A stretch of 17,107 nucleotides of DNA from Bin87 sp034428455 (GTDB lineage: Bacteria > Chloroflexota > Dehalococcoidia > Lucifugimonadales > UBA3495): contig DAOUHZ010000012.1 of NCBI GenBank assembly GCA_034428455.1, forward strand, positions 1 through 17,107. The letters are read 5' to 3'. Position numbers and translations under genes: made by a program. Below, piece after piece: positions 13,082 through 17,107 of the stretch (position 1 is its first letter; the number at the start of each line of letters is the position of its first letter). The notes beneath the pieces were generated by a model, which was not told where the DNA came from, searched no databases, and saw nothing but the letters and a program-made list of their open reading frames with translations.

Positions 13082-13438
13082 TCACAGGCCTTCCAGCATT
13101 CTGATGAAATTACCTATTTCCCCCTTGCCGTGGCGGATTTCGTCGCCGCCGGGCGGCCAGCCGTAGAACCGTGAATGAAACGAACTTGCGGCGAGGTAAT
13201 AAGTGTACAGCACCGGCGGGGCGCCCTCGTCATCAATCAGGCGCAATACCGTTTCCGCCAGGGCGTTGTGCGATCCGTGAAACCAGCCTCTGCGCTCGGC
13301 GACGGCTTTGATGGCATGGGCCGCGGCGCCCCAAATCTTGTTGCAAGCCTCCTCCAACTCGCCGCGCTCAACCTCCTCGTCCACGAGGTCGAGGAAATGC
13401 CAGCTCCGTTCGGCGTGGGAATCAACAACCGTCGTCAT
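13082..13438 (-). CDS. PaREP1-like (HEPN-related) small protein, copy 2
   Basis: A 118-residue helical protein, a paralogue of the one at 6588-6953. Shared signatures: KIWGAAAHAIKAVAERRG (34-51), GSH (55-57) and FHSRFYG (87-93). The N-terminal helix SWHFLDLVDEEVERGELEEA corresponds to FLTASDREFAAGDTLQGS in the first copy. The function is not established. It lies 52 bases after the second hydratase subunit and about 105 bases before the SelW-like gene, on the same strand. The ribosome site is weak (GTGAGA). Confidence 0.65.
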   Translation of the reverse strand: MTTVVDSHAERSWHFLDLVDEEVERGELEEACNKIWGAAAHAIKAVAERRGWFHGSHNALAETVLRLIDDEGAPPVLYTYYLAASSFHSRFYGWPPGGDEIRHGKGEIGNFIRMLEGL

Positions 13439-13490
13439 TGCAAAAATCTCACGCTCAACGAAGCGGCTCGCGGCAGTGTCGGATCCATGC

Positions 13491-13910
13491 TCAGACGCGG
13501 GCGCTGGCCTGGCCGACGGCGGTTTTGTCGCCGTTCTGGTTCTCGCAGTAAACGTCGACCGTTACCAGTGTGGTGCCGTCGTCCTGCGGCTCGCGGCTGT
13601 TGACCTGTCCATGGACACTGACGGTGTCGCCGTGCTTCACCGGGCGCAGGAACTTGAGGTTGACGTTGCCGGAACGGTGGAAGTCTTCGGCGCCGATGAA
13701 CTTGCGCATCGCTTCGGTGCAGAAGGCGATGCTCATGCGGCCGGAGGCGATGGCGTAGGTGGTGCCGAGGCGCCGGGAGGCCAGTTCGGGGTCGTTGTGA
13801 ATGTTGGCGCGGTTGAGGATGCCACACGCCTCGAACTGGTTGATGACGTCCTGGGTGATGTGCTTGGTGACGACGGGGAGCGTTTCGCTGTCTAGCCTTG
13901 GGGATGCCAT
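13491..13910 (-). CDS. MaoC-like hotdog hydratase/dehydratase, subunit B
   Basis: A 139-residue hotdog-fold protein. It has the MaoC-type pattern TQDVINQFEACGILNRANIHNDPELASRRLGTTYAIASGRM (residues 19-59), in which the segment ANIHND corresponds to the D-x4-H catalytic region, followed by FHRSGNVNLKFLRPVKHGDTVSVHGQV. The start overlaps the end of the preceding hotdog gene by 19 bases. Such adjacent half-size subunits form heterodimeric (R)-specific enoyl-thioester hydratases (as in HadAB-like pairs). The acyl substrate is unknown. Confidence 0.75.
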   Translation of the reverse strand: MASPRLDSETLPVVTKHITQDVINQFEACGILNRANIHNDPELASRRLGTTYAIASGRMSIAFCTEAMRKFIGAEDFHRSGNVNLKFLRPVKHGDTVSVHGQVNSREPQDDGTTLVTVDVYCENQNGDKTAVGQASARV

Positions 13911-14317
13911 TTCTTGCCCAACTCCTCGGGTTTCTTGATCTGGTAGGTGCGCATCTTTTCGATGAGCCGGCCGTCTTCGTCGGTGGCTGTGGCCTCGATT
14001 ACCAGGTAGGGCTTTTCCCGGCGAACGAACTTGTCGTGGATTCGGCCGGTAACGCTGATCTTCTTGCCGGGGATTGGCGGGTTGAACAGGTCAATTTCGT
14101 TCCCCGCGTTGATGCTGCCGGTCTGGTCGTCGTAGGCCAGCGAGAGGGAGGTGGCGTCGTGCTTGACGGCGATGGTGGGGAACACGGCGTCGGGATCGTC
14201 CACGGCCTGGCGGTACAGGTCTACCATCTCCTGGGTCAGAACGTACTCGTAGGAGCCCAGTTCTTCACCCACCTGAACTTCGTTGTAATCGAAGAGGGGC
14301 AGTTCTTGTTCGGCCAT
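13892..14317 (-). CDS. MaoC-like hotdog hydratase/dehydratase, subunit A
   Basis: A 141-residue protein of the FAS1-type dehydratase/MaoC N-terminal family: LFDYNEVQVGEELGSYEYVLTQEMVDLYRQAVDDPD, then VKHDATSLSLAYDD and INAGNEIDLFNPPIPGKKISVTGRIHDKFVRREKPYLVIE. I start at MAEQELP (14317), where GGGAG lies nine bases upstream; the frame runs to 14374 without family similarity. It is the first gene of the minus-strand string, directly behind a predicted promoter, and overlaps subunit B by 19 bases, indicating a stoichiometric heterodimer. In this subunit class the catalytic D/H is often carried by the partner. Confidence 0.75.
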   Translation of the reverse strand: MAEQELPLFDYNEVQVGEELGSYEYVLTQEMVDLYRQAVDDPDAVFPTIAVKHDATSLSLAYDDQTGSINAGNEIDLFNPPIPGKKISVTGRIHDKFVRREKPYLVIEATATDEDGRLIEKMRTYQIKKPEELGKKWHPQG

Positions 14318-14355
14318 AATGGGACACTCCCAATATCGTTTGCGGTGCGGCACTA

Positions 14356-14384
14356 ACGATACCGCAGGGCGCAACGGGCGTCAA
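14356..14384 (-). promoter_or_regulatory. Promoter for the hydratase-to-SelW gene string
   Basis: On the minus strand TTGACG (14384-14379), 17-base spacer, TATCGT (14361-14356). The predicted start leaves a leader of about 32 bases with the GGGAG site before ATG 14317. It is the only good promoter I see upstream of the hydratases. Confidence 0.45.
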
Positions 14385-14455
14385 TCTGAAGGATCCGCCG
14401 GCAGCGGCAGAGGCAAACCGCGCCGGCGGTGACGGGTTGTGCCCCATAGCCGCGG

Positions 14456-14914
14456 TCAGTAGGACGTTCCACCCTCGCACGACACCATCCTCAGTTGAGA
14501 GCCAGGGCCGTCATCGCGGGACGTATGGACCTCGTACTGCTCTCCCTGGTAACTGAAGGTGATGCGATGCCCGGGGGTGATTACCTGAGCATACATCATG
14601 CCCTCCTCGGGACAGCCCAGTGAAGCGTCCGACCAGGACACTGGTTCGTCGCTGACCAGCGCCAGACTGTCCACCGGCGCCGACAGCCGCTCCGCCAGAA
14701 CTTGGCGCGCCTGCTGCTGCCGGTCGTCTAAAGTCTGGGGCGGCACAGTCGCAAGGCGCGCGCGCTCTTCGTTGGCGCTGGAGCTTTCGGGCTGCGGATT
14801 GTCGCCGCACGCTGCCAGCAGGCACACGGTCAACGCCGCTGCCGCGAGCATCCACAGGCGCGTTCCGGGGGTTAACCGTTGCAACCGGGATTGGAAATTC
14901 GTTTTCATCAGCAT
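14456..14914 (-). CDS. Secreted lipoprotein with C-terminal DASLGCP domain
   Basis: A 152-residue predicted lipoprotein. A basic N-terminus is followed by a hydrophobic signal segment (LWMLAAAALTVCLLAAC) with a lipobox LAAC whose C36 would be lipidated, then a Ser/Glu/Pro linker. The C-terminal domain contains SWSDASLGCPEEGMMYAQVITPGHRITFSY and EYEVHTSRD, and a second cysteine near the end (VSCEGG) that could form a disulfide with that in LGCP. I recognise the DASLGCP...G..Y.QV..PG motif as recurrent in bacterial lipoproteins of unknown function. GGAG lies six bases before ATG 14914. Confidence 0.78.
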   Translation of the reverse strand: MLMKTNFQSRLQRLTPGTRLWMLAAAALTVCLLAACGDNPQPESSSANEERARLATVPPQTLDDRQQQARQVLAERLSAPVDSLALVSDEPVSWSDASLGCPEEGMMYAQVITPGHRITFSYQGEQYEVHTSRDDGPGSQLRMVSCEGGTSY

Positions 14915-15170
14915 GACACGCTCCGGGAATGGAAGAGGACCAGGACGCCGGCGAGTTCCTCGTGGTTTATCGACTTTAGTTTAGCCACGCATCGGGTCGC
15001 CCGACAACAAGCCGTCGCCGGTTTCGCAAATCGTCAGCATCAGGTGAGGCTGACAACAACCTTGCTTTCAGGCGGGGCATCCATCCACCACGGTCTCCTC
15101 CTGTTGTAGAATTGGCCGTCAACTAACCCCGGCCGCTCCCAGTGAAGGCGGCCCGCAATGGAGGAACTCC

Positions 15171-16841
15171 ATGTCCCAAATGATGACCGGCAAGCAAGCG
15201 TTGCTGGAGATGCTCAAGGCCGAGGGCGTCGACTATATCTTCGGCAACCCCGGAACCAGCGAGGGGCCGATCATCGACCTACTGGGCGATTACCCCGAGT
15301 TGCGCTACATCCTGACCCTGCAGGAGAGCGTAGCGATGGGGATGGGGGAGGCGTACGCACGGGCCAGGGGCACGGCCTCCTTTGTCAGCCTGCACGTAGA
15401 CAGCGGATTGGCCAATGGCATCGCCTTGAAGCTGGACGCCCTGAACACCGGCACGCCGATGGTCGTCACGTCAGCCAACTACGACATCCGCAAGGTGAAC
15501 GAAACCATAACCGACTTGGCGGATCTGGTCCGGCCGGTTACCAAGTGGGCGGTGGAGCTATCCCATGCGGACCAGATTCCCAGTGTAATCCGGCGCGCCT
15601 TCAACGAAGCCAACAGCCACCCCAAGGGTCCGGTGTACGTGGGGTTCACGTCCAATGCGCTGGAGGGCCTGGCGGAGATGAACCTTGAGCCTTCTCGACC
15701 GGTACACGACGGCGCTCGGCCCAGCACGGAGGGGATCGCACAAGCGGCCGCGCTGCTGGCCAACGCCAGCCGTCCGCTGATGATGGTGGGCGACCGCCTT
15801 TCCGATGATGACGCGGTAGACGAGGCGGTGGAACTGGCGGAGCTGATGGGGCTGCCAGTCTATCAGGCCAGAGGCGCTGAGGTGGCCTTCCCCACCACGC
15901 ACGACCAGTTCATGGGCGCGCTATCCCTGCGGGTCGGAGAACAGCGGGACGTCCTGCAGACGGTGGACCTGGTGCTGGCGGTGGGCTCTGATCCCTTCGA
16001 GGAGCTCTTTTATTGGGGTGACGTTATCCTTCCCTCCGAGGCTAAACTGGTGCACATTGACCCCGACCGCAGCAAGATCGGCCGGTCGGAGCCAACCGAC
16101 GTGGGCATCGTAGGGAATTGCAAGCTGTCCCTCCGAGACCTGATTGCGGCCCTGGAGGAGCGGCTCTCCACTGGTGACCGCTCGGAGATCGGACTGCGCC
16201 GGCAGGGAGTTATCGCCGACCGGCAGAGCAACCGCGCCGCCTTCGAGGAATCGGCTGCCGAGAAGTGGGACCACCGGCCCATGACGCCGGCGCGGATGAT
16301 GTCGGAACTGGCGGCGGCGATCCCCAACAACGCCATCGTGGTTGACGATTCCATCAGCAACCGGGCCACCATGCGCCACTACTTCCAGGCCCAGCGTCGG
16401 GCAGACCTGCGCGGAGTCCGCGGCCAGTCCATCGGCGGCGGCATCGGCGTCACCATGGGCACCCAGTGCGCCTATCCCGACCGGCCGGTGTTCGGCATTA
16501 TCGGCGACGGCAGCGCGATGATGACCATCCAGGGTCTATGGACGGCGGCCAACGACGAGATACCGTGCATCTTCGTCATCTGCAACAACGGCATGTACCG
16601 GGTGCTCAAGACCAACTTCAACGTGTACCAGCGGGACGTGCTGAATCTGCCCGAGACCTCTGGCGGGCGGCTGCTGTACTCCGACTTCGGAACACCCTTC
16701 GACATGGCGGCTATCGCCAACAGCATGGGCGTGCGCGGCGAGCGTATAACCGAGCCGGATCAGATCAAGCCGGCGGTGGACCGGGCCGTGGCTTCCGGCA
16801 AGCCGGCCCTGCTGGACATGGTAATCGACGGCTCGCTCTAG
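15171..16841 (+). CDS. ThDP-dependent decarboxylase-like enzyme (benzoylformate decarboxylase/acetolactate synthase family)
   Basis: A 556-residue thiamine-diphosphate enzyme in three domains. The N-terminal PYR domain has FGNPGTSEGP (24-33) and the cofactor-activating E52 (TLQESVAMGMGEAYA), with H75 in SLHVDSGLANG, the position of the BFD catalytic histidine 70. The middle domain carries VDLVLAVGSDPFEELFYW. The C-terminal PP domain has the ThDP motif GDGS (445-448) to NN (472-473), 28 residues apart. BFD-like H75 favours a 2-oxoacid decarboxylase over acetolactate synthase; the substrate cannot be stated. GGAGG lies six bases before the ATG, and no regulatory subunit gene (ilvN) is adjacent. 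Confidence 0.88.
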   Translation: MSQMMTGKQALLEMLKAEGVDYIFGNPGTSEGPIIDLLGDYPELRYILTLQESVAMGMGEAYARARGTASFVSLHVDSGLANGIALKLDALNTGTPMVVTSANYDIRKVNETITDLADLVRPVTKWAVELSHADQIPSVIRRAFNEANSHPKGPVYVGFTSNALEGLAEMNLEPSRPVHDGARPSTEGIAQAAALLANASRPLMMVGDRLSDDDAVDEAVELAELMGLPVYQARGAEVAFPTTHDQFMGALSLRVGEQRDVLQTVDLVLAVGSDPFEELFYWGDVILPSEAKLVHIDPDRSKIGRSEPTDVGIVGNCKLSLRDLIAALEERLSTGDRSEIGLRRQGVIADRQSNRAAFEESAAEKWDHRPMTPARMMSELAAAIPNNAIVVDDSISNRATMRHYFQAQRRADLRGVRGQSIGGGIGVTMGTQCAYPDRPVFGIIGDGSAMMTIQGLWTAANDEIPCIFVICNNGMYRVLKTNFNVYQRDVLNLPETSGGRLLYSDFGTPFDMAAIANSMGVRGERITEPDQIKPAVDRAVASGKPALLDMVIDGSL

Positions 16842-16858
16842 CTGGCGGATACCTCTCT

Positions 16859-16938
16859 GTCATTGCGAGCGCAGCGTGGCAATCCCGTCGAACCTGTTGC
16901 AACCCTTGCGAGATTGCCGCGTCGCTGCGCTCCCCGCA
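16859..16938. repeat. Dispersed-type palindromic repeat
   Basis: The left arm TGTCATTGCGAGCGCAGCG...GGCAATCCC (from 16859) is matched by an inverted arm (about 16908-16938) containing ATTGCC and CGCTGCGCTCC, around a spacer of about 20-25 bases. This TGTCATTGCGAGCG(A/C)AGCG palindrome is a known type of multi-copy intergenic repeat in Chloroflexota and other bacteria. It sits between the ThDP enzyme stop and the IS110 transposase end and may act as a terminator. Confidence 0.65.
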
Positions 16939-16965
16939 GTATCTGTGTTGGGTGTCAAGGGTGTT

Positions 16966-17107
16966 TCAGGCGGTGGGTTGGGGATCGGGCTGCCACGGAG
17001 TGCCCCGGCGGGCTACCGCGTTGAGTTGCAGCAGCAGTTTCCGCATGATGGCCACCAGCGCCACCTTCCCGGGCTTGCCCCGCTGACGCAATCGGTGATA
17101 GCAGGCT
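16966..17107 (-). mobile_element. 3' end of an IS110-family transposase (partial)
   Basis: On the minus strand the last 46 codons of a frame that enters from beyond the window end and stops at TGA (16968-16966). The peptide includes CYHRLRQRGKPGKVALVAIM and RKLLLQLNAVARRGTPWQP, the typical C-terminal end of Transposase_20 (IS110/IS1111) proteins (F/Y-Y-x-RLR-x-GK-x-x-KVAL...M-RKLL...LNA...GTPW). The N-terminal DEDD RuvC-like domain is outside the window, so intactness is unknown. Confidence 0.75.

Noticed and set aside
15107..15112. TAGAAT as a promoter for the ThDP enzyme
   Set aside because: No -35 at 16-18 bases and no TGn extension; too weak to annotate.
1..17107. CRISPR array, rRNA or tRNA genes
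   Set aside because: No regularly spaced direct repeats and no recognisable rRNA or tRNA segments were seen by eye on either strand.

Overview
This is a GC-rich bacterial chromosomal segment, most likely from an uncultured Chloroflexota (Dehalococcoidia/SAR202-like). That placement is an inference from gene content and style: an rpsP-khpA-rimM cluster, amidase-signature genes, PaREP1/HEPN-like small proteins, paired MaoC-type hydratases, a DRTGG-domain protein and an IS110 fragment. No rRNA marker is present to confirm it. UGA is an ordinary stop codon here (rpsP, the GatC-like gene and nhaA all end in TGA).

Layout. 1-411: no clear gene, but a strongly self-complementary region with three related repeat arms, a near-perfect anti-16S Shine-Dalgarno sequence, and a promoter for rpsP. 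412-1463 (+): rpsP, khpA, rimM (ribosome biogenesis). 1478-2228 (-): moaD and moaE (molybdopterin synthase) behind a near-leaderless promoter. 2287-4289 (-): ATPase plus HNH nuclease resembling the Septu PtuA/PtuB anti-phage pair, with base composition lower in GC than its neighbours. 4339-8608 (-): two amidase-signature enzymes, the second coupled to a GatC-like small subunit, enclosing three small genes (HEPN protein, its unknown partner, and a PaREP1-like protein). 8795-10469 (+): NhaA-type Na+/H+ antiporter and an ABM-like small protein. 10490-10565: a long palindromic repeat between convergent genes. 10575-14317 (-): a long same-strand gene string of two MaoC-like hydratase subunits, a second PaREP1-like protein, a SelW-like selenoprotein, a pentapeptide-repeat protein, a membrane coiled-coil protein and a DRTGG ATPase-like protein. 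14456-14914 (-): a lipoprotein. 15171-16841 (+): a ThDP-dependent decarboxylase-like enzyme. 16859-17107: a dispersed-type palindrome and the 3' end of an IS110-family transposase.

The main hidden item is the gene at 12976-12659 on the minus strand. Its redox motif is Cys-Val-Pro-UGA, with a hairpin just after the UGA that fits the bacterial SECIS rules. It reads as a selenocysteine-containing Rdx (SelW-like) protein that ordinary ORF calling splits and misses. Its true stop abuts the ATG of the pentapeptide-repeat gene. Other points worth a second look are the Septu-like pair, a MoaD that continues 13 residues past its Gly-Gly, the HEPN modules between the amidases, and the alternative RNA stems at the window start.
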